64,000 bases of DNA from Neolewinella aquimaris (GTDB lineage Bacteria > Bacteroidota > Bacteroidia > Chitinophagales > Saprospiraceae). The DNA is taken from the NCBI RefSeq assembly GCF_014197245.1, contig NZ_JACIFF010000002.1:386106-450105 (forward strand). Reading direction: 5' to 3'. The stretch's first letter is position 1; each line of letters begins with the position of its first letter. The position numbers and the translations under genes are program-made. Of this stretch, positions 9,079 to 18,149 are shown one piece after another. The notes beneath the pieces were generated by a model that was not told the DNA's origin, ran no database searches, and saw nothing but the letters and a program-made list of their open reading frames with translations.

Positions 9079-10593
9079 ATGTTCCGCAAATTTCTCCCCT
9101 TCGCCGGTTTACTGTGCTGCTGCCTCTTCTGGGCGTGCGGTGAGACGGCGGAGACGTCAGGAGACGAAAAAAAGTACAACGTCCTGTTTATTTTCTCCGA
9201 CGATCAGACCTTCAGTACCGTCGGTGCCCTCGGAAGTACAACGATCCACACCCCCAACCTCGACCGGCTCGTAAACAGCGGGACCACCTTTACCCACGCC
9301 TACAACATGGGTGCCTGGAACGGTGCCGTCTGCCTGGCCTCCCGGGCCATGCTCAACTGCGGGCGCAGCGTCTGGCACGCCGACCAATTCCGACAGGGAT
9401 GGATAAGCGGAGATTCCACCGCATTTCAACAGAGCTGGGGCCCACTGATGGCCGACGCCGGCTACGCAACCTACATGACCGGCAAGTGGCACATCGATGC
9501 CCCGGCCAACGAATTCTTCGAACGGACCGGAACCATACGGGCGGGTATGCCCGAAGATGCCTGGGGCCACGCCGGCATGGGTAAGGCCTTTAAAGAACTT
9601 GGCGACGGCGACCCCGCAACCATCATGCCCGTCGGCTACAACCGGCCTCTAGGCCCCGATGACCGGAGTTGGAGCCCTACTGACACCGCCCGCGGCGGCT
9701 TCTGGAAGGAAGGACGGCACTGGAGCGAAGTGGTGGCTGATGAGGTCCTCACCTTCATCGAATCCATCCCTACGGATCCACGCCCTGACTTTCTGTACGT
9801 CGCGTTTAATGCCCCCCACGATCCCCGCCAGGCCCCGCAGCGATTCCAGGATATGTACCCCGTGGACAGTATGGCCCTGCCGGCCTCCTTCCGCCCCCTC
9901 GACCCGGACCGAATGGCTATGGGTGCAGGCCCTGCCCTACGCGATGAGGCCCTTGCCCCCTTTCCCCGCACCCCCTACGCCGTGCGGACGCACCGGAGTG
10001 AATATTACGCCCTCATAACCCACCTCGACGAGCAGATCGGCCGCGTGCTCGATGCCCTGGAGGAAAGTGGAGAGGCCGAGCGGACCATCATCATCTACAC
10101 CTCCGACCACGGGCTGGCCGTCGGAAACCACGGACTCATCGGCAAGCAGAACCTCTACGATCACAGCATCCGGGTGCCCTTCATTATCGCCGGGCCGGGC
10201 ATTCCCGCGGGGAAACGAATCGATGAAGACATCTACCTCCAGGACGCCATGGCAACGGCACTCGACGTGGCCGGCATCGAGCGCCCCGACTACGTAGAAT
10301 TCAATTCCGTACTACCGCTGATCGAGGGGGAAGAAAGCAGCTACCCCGCCATCTACGGGGCCTACACCAAGACCCAGCGCATGATCCGCAAGGACGGCTA
10401 CAAGCTGATCGTCTACCCCCGGGCGGAGAAAATCCTGCTTTTCGACCTTACGGCGGACCCCGAGGAAATTAACGATCTGGCCGGCGACCCCACCCAGCGC
10501 GAACGGGTGGAAACGATGTTTTCCGATCTGCTGGAGCTTCAGCGGGAGATGGACGACCCCCTTGACCTGACCATGCTCAATCCCGCCAAATGA
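9079..10593 (+). CDS. Sulfatase (S1 family, formylglycine-dependent), lipoprotein
   Basis: A 504-aa arylsulfatase-fold enzyme expected to remove sulfate esters from the glycan. The signal peptide ends in FWAC (Cys 20), so it is probably lipid-anchored. The metal-binding DDQ lies at 41-43. The activation motif is CLASR at 85-89 (C-x-A-S-R), followed by AMLNCGR rather than the usual xxxLTGR, an atypical but tolerable second half. TGKWHID and the SDHGLAVGNHGLIGK block are further sulfatase signatures. The stop overlaps the next ATG by 4 nt (ATGA), so it is translationally coupled to the FG-GAP/ASPIC gene. An anaerobic or FGE-type maturase must be encoded elsewhere. Confidence 0.92.
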   Translation: MFRKFLPFAGLLCCCLFWACGETAETSGDEKKYNVLFIFSDDQTFSTVGALGSTTIHTPNLDRLVNSGTTFTHAYNMGAWNGAVCLASRAMLNCGRSVWHADQFRQGWISGDSTAFQQSWGPLMADAGYATYMTGKWHIDAPANEFFERTGTIRAGMPEDAWGHAGMGKAFKELGDGDPATIMPVGYNRPLGPDDRSWSPTDTARGGFWKEGRHWSEVVADEVLTFIESIPTDPRPDFLYVAFNAPHDPRQAPQRFQDMYPVDSMALPASFRPLDPDRMAMGAGPALRDEALAPFPRTPYAVRTHRSEYYALITHLDEQIGRVLDALEESGEAERTIIIYTSDHGLAVGNHGLIGKQNLYDHSIRVPFIIAGPGIPAGKRIDEDIYLQDAMATALDVAGIERPDYVEFNSVLPLIEGEESSYPAIYGAYTKTQRMIRKDGYKLIVYPRAEKILLFDLTADPEEINDLAGDPTQRERVETMFSDLLELQREMDDPLDLTMLNPAK

Positions 10594-12464
10594 GAATACT
10601 CGTCGTCATCCCGGTAGTGCTGAGTCTGTCGCTCTGCGGTCAGTCCTTTACCGAGGTGGCGGCGGCGGCCGGGGTGCGTCACCGTACCCACGATCCACAC
10701 CTGATCTCCGGCGGCGTTGTGTGGTTCGACTACAACGGCGACCGCTACCCCGACCTCTTCCTCACCGGCGGGGGCGGCAACAACCACCTGTACCGCAACA
10801 ACTGGGACGGCACCTTCACCGACGTGACCGTGCGGGCGGGCCTGCACCGGGGCGGGCGGTCAATAGGCGCCGTGAGCGGAGACCTCGACGGCGACGGCGA
10901 CCAGGACCTGTTCGTCACCACCGACGCCGGAGAACCCAACTTACTCTTCCGCAACGAAGGAGACGGGCGGTTTACCGAAGTGCACGCGCGCAGTGGAATT
11001 ACGCAAGCCTCTTACTCTACCGCCGCGACCATTGGAGACCTCGACGGCGACGGCCTGCCCGACATCTATGTCGCCAACTACCTGGCTACCGCGGAACCGC
11101 GCGACGGCGGTCTTCCCAACTTCTACTACCGTAACGAGGGCAACTTTCAGTTTACCGAACAGGCCGCCGCGCTCGGGCTGGACGACCGGGGCTGCGGCCT
11201 GGGTGCCGTCTTCACCGACCTCGACGACGACGGAGACCGGGACCTGCTCATCGCCAACGACTACGGCTACCTGGTCAGTGCCAACGAAGTATTGCTCAAC
11301 GAATCTCCTTTGCACCCGCGCGCCGCCGCCCGCATTGGAATGGACGCGACCGTGAATGCAATGGGTATCGCGGTGGGCGACTACGACCGTGACGGGGACC
11401 TCGACTACTACATCACCAACATCCGCGATAACCTGCTGTACGAAAACCTGGATGCGGGTGAATACTTTGCGTTTCAGAGCAGCCGGACCGGCACCAGTCT
11501 TGCCGAACGGACGAGCTGGGGGGCCGCCTTCGCGGACTTCGATAACGACGGCTATCCGGACCTGGCCATCGCCAACGGACAGATCGTAGAAAACGGTGAG
11601 CTAGAGCAAGCCGATGTGCTGTACCGTGGCTCGGCGGACCGAAAATTTACCGACGTATCTGACGCAGCCGGTTTTACCAGCGTAACCCGCGGTCGGGGTC
11701 TGGCGGCGGCTGATTACGATCTGGACGGCGACGTGGATATTGCGATCAACGTCGTCTCCCCCTCGGCTACAGCGGCCGATCCCGCCCTGCTCTACCGCAA
11801 CGATACCGCCCCAGGGAATTGGCTCACCGTGCGCCTGCAAGACCCACAAAATTATGAGGGCAAGGTGACGGCGTACGTCGATGGTACTCCCCTTCTGCGC
11901 GAGATCGACGGCGGCAGCAGCTACCTGTCGCAGTCTAACGTGCCCCTCCACTTCGGGCTGGGTGCCGCTACCACGGTCGACAGCATCGTAATTCGGTGGC
12001 CGGGTAAAGCAGTCAACACCCTGAAGAATATTGCCGCAAACCAGCACCTGGAAGTAAGGAAGGACGGCAGTTTTTACCGCTATGTGCACCGCAACAACGG
12101 CAATGACAACGGATCGGACTTCGCCTTTCACACCGAGATGCTTACGGCCGCCGACGGCACCGACAGCCTGCTGCTCATCATCCGCGGGGATGCAGGAACG
12201 GTAGCCACGCATGACCCGACCGACGAATTCGTGTTCCGGCTGGGCCCAAATCCTGCTAGAGACGTGATTTTCATTACGCACAACCTACCTACGGCAACCC
12301 GGATCGATCTCTTCGACCTGAACGGCAAACTGCTTTTTCAGGAGTTACTGCCGGGCGCAAGCTCTCCGGTTTCCATCGATCTGTCGGGCTTTTCACCGGG
12401 GCTCTATCTCTGTCGGATCACCAACGGCAGCCGGGCCTATACCCAAAAATTCATCCACCTGTGA
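10590..12464 (+). CDS. Secreted FG-GAP/ASPIC protein with T9SS sorting domain (CRTAC1-like)
   Basis: A 624-aa protein with an N-terminal Sec signal (MRILVVIPVVLSLSLCG). Repeated FG-GAP/VCBS blades (DGDGDQDLF, DGDGLPDIYVANY, DRDGDLDYYITN and others) span about residues 20-400. An ASPIC/UnbV domain lies at about 409-491 (VPLHFGLGAA, IRWPGK). The C-terminal part (about 547-624, GPNPARDV ... PGLYLCRITNG ... QKFIHL) is a type A T9SS sorting domain, so it should be exported and surface-attached by the gliding-associated secretion system. It overlaps the upstream sulfatase by 4 nt (ATGA) and the downstream one by 4 nt (GTGA), so three secreted products come from a fully coupled cistron. Confidence 0.88.
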   Translation: MRILVVIPVVLSLSLCGQSFTEVAAAAGVRHRTHDPHLISGGVVWFDYNGDRYPDLFLTGGGGNNHLYRNNWDGTFTDVTVRAGLHRGGRSIGAVSGDLDGDGDQDLFVTTDAGEPNLLFRNEGDGRFTEVHARSGITQASYSTAATIGDLDGDGLPDIYVANYLATAEPRDGGLPNFYYRNEGNFQFTEQAAALGLDDRGCGLGAVFTDLDDDGDRDLLIANDYGYLVSANEVLLNESPLHPRAAARIGMDATVNAMGIAVGDYDRDGDLDYYITNIRDNLLYENLDAGEYFAFQSSRTGTSLAERTSWGAAFADFDNDGYPDLAIANGQIVENGELEQADVLYRGSADRKFTDVSDAAGFTSVTRGRGLAAADYDLDGDVDIAINVVSPSATAADPALLYRNDTAPGNWLTVRLQDPQNYEGKVTAYVDGTPLLREIDGGSSYLSQSNVPLHFGLGAATTVDSIVIRWPGKAVNTLKNIAANQHLEVRKDGSFYRYVHRNNGNDNGSDFAFHTEMLTAADGTDSLLLIIRGDAGTVATHDPTDEFVFRLGPNPARDVIFITHNLPTATRIDLFDLNGKLLFQELLPGASSPVSIDLSGFSPGLYLCRITNGSRAYTQKFIHL

Positions 12465-14071
12465 GAACTCTCACCCTCCTGCTGTGCCTACTAGCGGCAT
12501 TTACTCTGCACCGGTGCAACACCGCTACGGCGGCTACTTCCGTGACCCCGGGGGCGGCTCCGCTGAACATTATCTACATCATGTCGGACGACCACACGAC
12601 CCAGGCCGTCGGTGCCTACGGTAGTCGGCTGGCCCCCCTGAATCCGACGCCCAACCTCGATGCCCTGGCCCGGGAGGGAACCCTGTTCACCAGTGTGTTC
12701 TGCACCAATTCGATTTGCACTCCCTCCCGCGGCAACATCATGACGGGACAGTACAGCCAGACCAACGGCATCCGCATTCTCGACGACACCCTGCCCCCCG
12801 CGCGGCAGTACCTGCCCCTGGAAATGAAAAAACTGGGCTACCAAACCGCCATGATCGGCAAGTGGCACCTGAAGGCCGAACCCGCCGCCTACGACTACTA
12901 CCAGGTACTGGAAAGCCAGGGACGCTACTTCGATCCGGAATTCCGCAGCAGTACGGCCGGCCAGTGGCCCGACAACATGGTCTCCTACGAGGGCCACTCC
13001 AGCGACGTGATCACCGACATCACCCTCGACTGGCTGAAGAGCAAGCGCGACAAGCAGCAGCCCTTCTTCCTGATGCACCACTACAAGGCGCCCCACGACG
13101 ACTTCGAGTTTGCGCCCCGCTACGCCGACTACCTCGAGGACACCTACATCCCGGAGCCCGCCAACCTGTATCCCCGCAACGAACCCGGCTTCGGCTCCGA
13201 AGCGACCCGCGGCAGCCACGACAGCCTGATCCACGAGATCGGAACCTCGGTCAGCGACCGCCACACCTACCGCAATTACGTCGACCAGTACGGCATCGCC
13301 ATTGAGCCCCGCGACGCTGCCACCAGCGCCGGCTACCAGCAGTACCTGAAGAACTACCTGCGCTGCGTAAAGGGGGTCGACGACAACCTCAAACGCCTCT
13401 TCGACTACCTGAAGGCCGAGGGACTCTGGGAGAACACCCTCATCGTTTACACCGGCGATCAGGGCATGATGCTCGGCGAGCACGACTACATCGACAAGCG
13501 CTGGATGTACGAGGAAAGCATGCGCATGCCCTTCATCGTGCGCCATCCGGGCGGGGGCGCGGGAGCAACGTCCGACCTGTTAATCAACAACACCGACTTC
13601 GCCCCGACGCTGATCGAATGGGCCGGCGGCACCACCCCCAACTACATGCAGGGAAAGAGCTTTGCGCGGTACATCGACGGCAGCGAGCCCGCCGACTGGC
13701 GCACCGCCACCTACTACCGCTACTGGATGCACCTCACCCACCACGACGTGCCGGCCCACTTCGGCGTGCGGACCAAAAAGTACAAGCTGATCTTTTACTA
13801 CAGCCAGCCTTACCGGCAGGAGGAGGTCGGTCGCCAATCGATGTCGTGGATAGACGAATCCTACAAGATCCGTCCGACCCCCGTGGCCTGGGAATTCTAC
13901 GACCTCTCCAAGGACCCTTACGAAAGCTTCAACCGTTACGGCGACCCGGCCTACACCGAAACCATTCGGGAGTTGAAGGTCCAGCTGAAACAACTCCGCA
14001 CCGACCTTAACGAAACCGACCAAGACGCACCGGACCTCCAGCGCCTCATCGACGCCAACTGGGACGCCTAA
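12461..14071 (+). CDS. Sulfatase (S1 family, formylglycine-dependent)
   Basis: A 536-aa sulfatase with GTG start overlapping the previous stop (GTGA). The Sec signal is MRTLTLLLCLLAAFT; the Cys at 19 lacks a good lipobox. The metal-binding SDDH lies around 42-45, and the canonical activation motif CTPSRGNIMTG begins at Cys 86. IGKWHLK and the GDQGMMLGEHDYIDKR segment are typical of iduronate-2-sulfatase-like S1 members. It differs strongly from the first sulfatase, which suggests that the two attack different sulfate positions. It is followed after 37 nt by the fucosidase. Confidence 0.94.
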   Translation: MRTLTLLLCLLAAFTLHRCNTATAATSVTPGAAPLNIIYIMSDDHTTQAVGAYGSRLAPLNPTPNLDALAREGTLFTSVFCTNSICTPSRGNIMTGQYSQTNGIRILDDTLPPARQYLPLEMKKLGYQTAMIGKWHLKAEPAAYDYYQVLESQGRYFDPEFRSSTAGQWPDNMVSYEGHSSDVITDITLDWLKSKRDKQQPFFLMHHYKAPHDDFEFAPRYADYLEDTYIPEPANLYPRNEPGFGSEATRGSHDSLIHEIGTSVSDRHTYRNYVDQYGIAIEPRDAATSAGYQQYLKNYLRCVKGVDDNLKRLFDYLKAEGLWENTLIVYTGDQGMMLGEHDYIDKRWMYEESMRMPFIVRHPGGGAGATSDLLINNTDFAPTLIEWAGGTTPNYMQGKSFARYIDGSEPADWRTATYYRYWMHLTHHDVPAHFGVRTKKYKLIFYYSQPYRQEEVGRQSMSWIDESYKIRPTPVAWEFYDLSKDPYESFNRYGDPAYTETIRELKVQLKQLRTDLNETDQDAPDLQRLIDANWDA

Positions 14072-14108
14072 GCGGCGGGAAATTATCGCTACCAAAAATC
14101 ACAGCACC

Positions 14109-15647
14109 ATGTATAGAATATTGATCCCCCTCTTCCTGCCGCTGCTCGGTTTACTCTTCCTGTACGGCTGTGCGGAGTCGAGTTCCGCCGCCGTGGTCAA
14201 CCGCGGTGCCAGCCCGAGTCAGCCAACCTACACCGCCGACTGGGAATCGCTGGAAAAGTATAACGAGTCGCCCGACTGGTTCGCGGACTCCAAGCTCGGC
14301 ATTTACGCACACTGGGGGCCCTACAACGTACCGGCCTTCGGGAGCGAATGGTACCCCCGCAATATGTACGTGGAGGGCAGCAAGGAATTCGAGCACCACA
14401 AGCGGACGTACGGCGATCAGTCTGAATTCGGATACCACGATTTTATCCCTCAGTTCACCGCCGAAAAGTTCGACGCGGAGGAATGGGCCCAGCTTATGCA
14501 GGATGCCGGCGCGCGCTGGGGCGGCCCGGTCGCCCAGCACCACGACGGCTTTGCAATGTGGGACAGTGAACTCAATCCCTGGAACGCCGCCGACATGGGA
14601 CCCAAGCGCGACATCACCGGTGAGCTGGTAAAGGCCCTGCGCAAGCGCGACATGAAGGTGATCACTTCCTTCCACCACGCCCGCAACCTACAGCGCAACG
14701 CCGCCGACCGGGAACACTGGGCCGGCTGGTCGAGCCACTACCCCTACAATCCCGCCTACGCGACCGCCACCGAGGACCCGAAGCTCCGCTGGCTCTACGG
14801 CAACGTACCGGAAAAGGAGTGGTACCCCTACTGGCTCGGGCAGCTCGAGGAAGTGATCGACCAGTACGACCCGGACATCATCTGGTTCGACGTCTGGCTC
14901 AACCTGATCCCCGAGCAGTACCGTAAGGAGTTTGTTGCTTACTATTTCAACCACGCCACGGCACGCAACCAGGAGGTCGTGATCGCGCACAAGAAAGACG
15001 ACCTGCCCATCGAGGTGAGCGTTCTCGACATCGAGCAAGGCGGAAAAACCGACGTATCTGAACGCGTCTGGCTTACCGACATCACCCTGAGTAATCAATC
15101 CTGGAGCTACGTGGAAGGCCAGACCTACAAGGACCCCGCCCTGGTGCTGAGAAACTTTATCGACGTGGTATCCAAAAACGGTGTCGTGCTACTCAACATC
15201 TCCCCCCGCGCCGACGGCAGCATCCCCCAGGAGCAAAAGGACGTGCTACACACCATGGGCGACTGGCTAAAAAAATACGGGGAAGCCATTTACGGTACCC
15301 GCCCCCGCTCGAAGTACGGGTTCGGAAGCGCCAAAACTGAGGAGAATCGCTTCGGGGGGCAGACCGCAACGATCAAGTACTCCGCCTCCGACGTGCGCTA
15401 CACCGAATCGAAGGACCACAAGGCGATCTACGCCATCTTCCTCGGTGCTCCCGAACCGGGGGAAGTAGAACTGGATGGCCTCGGCGCGATCGATTTTCCC
15501 CCAAAAACGCCGGTAAAGCGGGTGACGATACTGGGTACCGATACCGAGCTCGAGTTTGCCTTCGACGTCCACGATAACTACATTGTCATTCCTGCCGGCG
15601 TAACCTTCGACGAGATCGCCACGGTAGTCAAACTCGAAATGGAATAA
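14109..15647 (+). CDS. GH29 alpha-L-fucosidase, lipoprotein
   Basis: A 512-aa enzyme that hydrolyses terminal alpha-L-fucosyl linkages with retention. The lipoprotein signal ends at LYGC (Cys 21). GH29 signatures are clear: KLGIYAHWGPYNVPAFGSEW, QHHDGFAMWDSE, TSFHHARN and DPDIIWFDVWL, where the Asp of WFD is the expected nucleophile. SKNGVVLLNISPRADGSIP closes the catalytic domain, and a C-terminal beta-sandwich follows (about 400-512). Only 1 nt separates it from the next gene, a fucose dehydrogenase candidate, so release of fucose and its catabolism are co-transcribed. Confidence 0.96.
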   Translation: MYRILIPLFLPLLGLLFLYGCAESSSAAVVNRGASPSQPTYTADWESLEKYNESPDWFADSKLGIYAHWGPYNVPAFGSEWYPRNMYVEGSKEFEHHKRTYGDQSEFGYHDFIPQFTAEKFDAEEWAQLMQDAGARWGGPVAQHHDGFAMWDSELNPWNAADMGPKRDITGELVKALRKRDMKVITSFHHARNLQRNAADREHWAGWSSHYPYNPAYATATEDPKLRWLYGNVPEKEWYPYWLGQLEEVIDQYDPDIIWFDVWLNLIPEQYRKEFVAYYFNHATARNQEVVIAHKKDDLPIEVSVLDIEQGGKTDVSERVWLTDITLSNQSWSYVEGQTYKDPALVLRNFIDVVSKNGVVLLNISPRADGSIPQEQKDVLHTMGDWLKKYGEAIYGTRPRSKYGFGSAKTEENRFGGQTATIKYSASDVRYTESKDHKAIYAIFLGAPEPGEVELDGLGAIDFPPKTPVKRVTILGTDTELEFAFDVHDNYIVIPAGVTFDEIATVVKLEME

Positions 15648-15648
15648 T

Positions 15649-16443
15649 ATGGACCTCGGATTAAAGGATAAAGTCGTCGTCATCTCCGGAGCCGCCGGCC
15701 ACCCCGGCAGCATCGGCGAGGTCATGCTGCGGGCCCTGGCCCGCGAGGGTGCCATACCCGCCGTCGTGGACCGCAACGCCCGCGGCTTCGGCTACGTGGA
15801 GGAGTTGCAGGCCCAGGGCATCGATGCCCACTTCGCCCAGACGGACGTGACCGAGCCGGAGCAGATGGCAGCCGCGGTGCAGCAGATCGCCGATAAGTAC
15901 GGACGCATCGACGCCGTGATCAATAACGTCGGCGTCAACGACGGCGTGAGCCTGGAGGGCAGCCTCGACGACTTCATGTACAGCCTCAAACTCAATATGG
16001 TCAGTTACTGGCTGCTGGTCAAGCACTGTTTTCCTTACCTGAAGGAAAGCAAGGGCAACGTGCTCAACATCGGCTCCAAGGTCGGCTATACTGGGCAGGG
16101 CAACACCTCCGGCTACGCCGCGGCGAAGGGGGGCGTGCTCGCCCTCACCCGCGAATGGGCCGTCGACTTCGTGAAGTACGGGATGCGCTCAAATGCCATC
16201 ATCATCGCCGAAAGCTATACCCCGGCCTACGATACGTGGATCCGCGGATTGGAGAATGGCGAGGCTAAACTGAAGTCCATCACCGACCGCATTCCCCTCG
16301 AAAACCGGATGACCACTCCGGAGGAAATTGCCAACACGGCCCTGTTCCTCATCTCCGACCTCGCTTCCCACACGACCGGCCAGCACGTCTTCGTCGACGG
16401 CGGCTACGTTCACCTCGATCGCGCCCTGCTCACCCAGGCCTAA
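15649..16443 (+). CDS. SDR-family oxidoreductase, probable L-fucose dehydrogenase
   Basis: A 264-aa short-chain dehydrogenase. The cofactor-binding segment is GAAGHPGSIGE near residues 14-24, slightly expanded from TGxxxGIG. NNVGV replaces the usual NNAG, and the catalytic Ser-Tyr-Lys are visible in NIGSKVGYTGQGNTSGYAAAKGG (YAAAK). The C-terminal HTTGQHVFVDGGY is standard. Position between the fucosidase and FucP implies oxidation of L-fucose to L-fuconolactone. The alternative is the later 2-keto-3-deoxy-L-fuconate dehydrogenase step of the same pathway; sequence alone does not decide. Confidence 0.85.
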   Translation: MDLGLKDKVVVISGAAGHPGSIGEVMLRALAREGAIPAVVDRNARGFGYVEELQAQGIDAHFAQTDVTEPEQMAAAVQQIADKYGRIDAVINNVGVNDGVSLEGSLDDFMYSLKLNMVSYWLLVKHCFPYLKESKGNVLNIGSKVGYTGQGNTSGYAAAKGGVLALTREWAVDFVKYGMRSNAIIIAESYTPAYDTWIRGLENGEAKLKSITDRIPLENRMTTPEEIANTALFLISDLASHTTGQHVFVDGGYVHLDRALLTQA

Positions 16444-16453
16444 ATTTTTCTAC

Positions 16454-17800
16454 ATGTCCCAGTCGAGACCACCCGTGGTGGCCCGCTCCGTTCTCGTGCC
16501 CTTCGTTATTGTCACCTCGCTGTTCGCGCTCTGGGGATTTGCCAACGACATCACCAACCCGATGGTCTCGGCCTTCAAAAAGGTGCTGGAGCTCAATAAC
16601 TTTCAGGCCTCCTGGGTGCAGTTCGCCTTCTACTTCGGCTACTTCACCATGGCGCTGCCCGCCGCGATCTTCGCCAAGAAGTATTCGTACCGCAAAAGCA
16701 TCATCCTCGGACTGGCCCTCTACGCGACCGGGGCCCTGCTCTTTTACCCGGCGGCCTCCATGGAAAGCTACGGATTTTTCCTGCTGTCGCTCTACATCCT
16801 CACCTTCGGACTGGCGTTTCTGGAAACGACGGCAAGTCCCTACATCATGTCGCTCGGATCGGAGGAAACGGCTACCCGCCGCCTCAACCTCGCACAGGCC
16901 TTCAATCCTCTCGGCGCCCTCGGCGGACTCATCGTCGCGAAGCAATTCATCCTCTCCAACCTCGAGGTGGAACGCATCGGACAGGAAGCATACGGGGCAC
17001 TGGATGCTACGGCGAAGGCAGTGGTACGGACGACCGATCTCGCGATCATCCGCAACCCCTACGTGATTCTCGGACTGGTGGTGATCGTCATGCTGGTGCT
17101 CTTCGTCGTGGTCAACATGCCGGAAAAGGAAGAGCACGACGACGGACTCGGCATGGGAGCGGCAATCAAGCGACTGTGGCGCCAGGAACGCTACGCCGGC
17201 GGCGTCATCGCCCAGGCCTTTTACGTCGGCGCCCAGATCATGTGCTGGACCTACATTTACCAGTACGCCGAATCGATCGGTATTTCCAACGCCGATGCCG
17301 TTCCTTACGGCGTCGCCGCCCTGGTGATCTTCCTGGTCGGCCGCTGGGTGGGTACCTACTTACTCAGTTACATCTCCGGAGGAAAACTGCTCTTTTACTT
17401 CGCCATCGGCGCGGGGGTGATGACGCTGCTCACCATCTTCATTACGGGCTACGTTGGTCTGCTCTGTCTGGTGGGCATTTCCTTCTTCATGTCGATTATG
17501 TTCCCGACCATCTACGGCATTGCGTTGGAGGGACAGGGAGAAGACGCCAAGTTCGGCGCGGCCTTCCTCGTGATGGCCATCGTCGGCGGGGCCCTCATGC
17601 CCACCCTGCAGGGGCTTATTCTCGATGTAGGGGGTTCGGCCTACACTGACACCCTCATCCTGGGCGTACCGGAGGTGAATTTCAGTTTCGTGCTGCCGCT
17701 GCTCTGCTTTCTGGTCGTCGCCATTTACGGTCACCAGGTCTACTCCAAATTCCCCGCTCCCCACGTCGATCCCGCCCCCCCGGCCCCGCCGCGCCCCTGA
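16454..17800 (+). CDS. fucP: L-fucose:H+ symporter (FucP-like MFS permease)
   Basis: A 448-aa inner-membrane major-facilitator permease with about 12 hydrophobic segments. The ATG at 16454 (MSQSRPPVV) is chosen because anything upstream in this frame lies inside the SDR gene. FucP-type motifs include LFALWGFANDITNPMVSAFK in the first helix, SWVQFAFYFGYF, GLAFLETTASPYI and the RRLNLAQAFNPLGALGG loop. It follows the dehydrogenase by 10 nt. It imports the L-fucose released by the fucosidase. Related FucP/GluP/NagP-type permeases take other sugars, but the neighbours argue for fucose. Confidence 0.93.
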   Translation: MSQSRPPVVARSVLVPFVIVTSLFALWGFANDITNPMVSAFKKVLELNNFQASWVQFAFYFGYFTMALPAAIFAKKYSYRKSIILGLALYATGALLFYPAASMESYGFFLLSLYILTFGLAFLETTASPYIMSLGSEETATRRLNLAQAFNPLGALGGLIVAKQFILSNLEVERIGQEAYGALDATAKAVVRTTDLAIIRNPYVILGLVVIVMLVLFVVVNMPEKEEHDDGLGMGAAIKRLWRQERYAGGVIAQAFYVGAQIMCWTYIYQYAESIGISNADAVPYGVAALVIFLVGRWVGTYLLSYISGGKLLFYFAIGAGVMTLLTIFITGYVGLLCLVGISFFMSIMFPTIYGIALEGQGEDAKFGAAFLVMAIVGGALMPTLQGLILDVGGSAYTDTLILGVPEVNFSFVLPLLCFLVVAIYGHQVYSKFPAPHVDPAPPAPPRP

Positions 17801-17812
17801 AAAAATCGTGCA

Positions 17813-18145
17813 ATGACCCACTACCTGCTCTGCGACCTCAAGGACGATCCCCGGCTCATCGCCGAATACGAAAGCTACCACGCCCCCGGCAACGCCTGGC
17901 CCGAAATCACGGCCAGCATCCGCGCCGCCGGCATCACCGACATGCAGATCTTCCGCGCCGGCAACCGACTGGTGATGGTGATGGAAACCGACGATACCTA
18001 TTCCCCCGAACGACAGGCGGAGATGAATGCCGGCAACCCCAAAGTTCGGGAGTGGGAAGCACTCATGGACACCTACCAGCAGCGACTTCCCTTCGCGGAG
18101 CAGGGCGTTAAGTGGGTACCCGCGCATCGCATCTTTAAACTCTGA
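17813..18145 (+). CDS. RhaM-family sugar mutarotase
   Basis: A 110-aa small mutarotase of the L-rhamnose mutarotase family, which interconverts alpha and beta anomers of 6-deoxy sugars. Family features are LKDDPRLIAEYESYHAPGNAWPEI near the start (catalytic-type His in YHAP), the DMQIFRAGNRLVMVMET strand and the C-terminal WVPAHRIFKL. It starts 12 nt after fucP and is 4 nt from the amidohydrolase. In this cluster its likely substrate is L-fucose, supplying the anomer used by the dehydrogenase. This is inferred from context rather than from diagnostic residues. Confidence 0.88.
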   Translation: MTHYLLCDLKDDPRLIAEYESYHAPGNAWPEITASIRAAGITDMQIFRAGNRLVMVMETDDTYSPERQAEMNAGNPKVREWEALMDTYQQRLPFAEQGVKWVPAHRIFKL

Positions 18146-18149
18146 CGCC

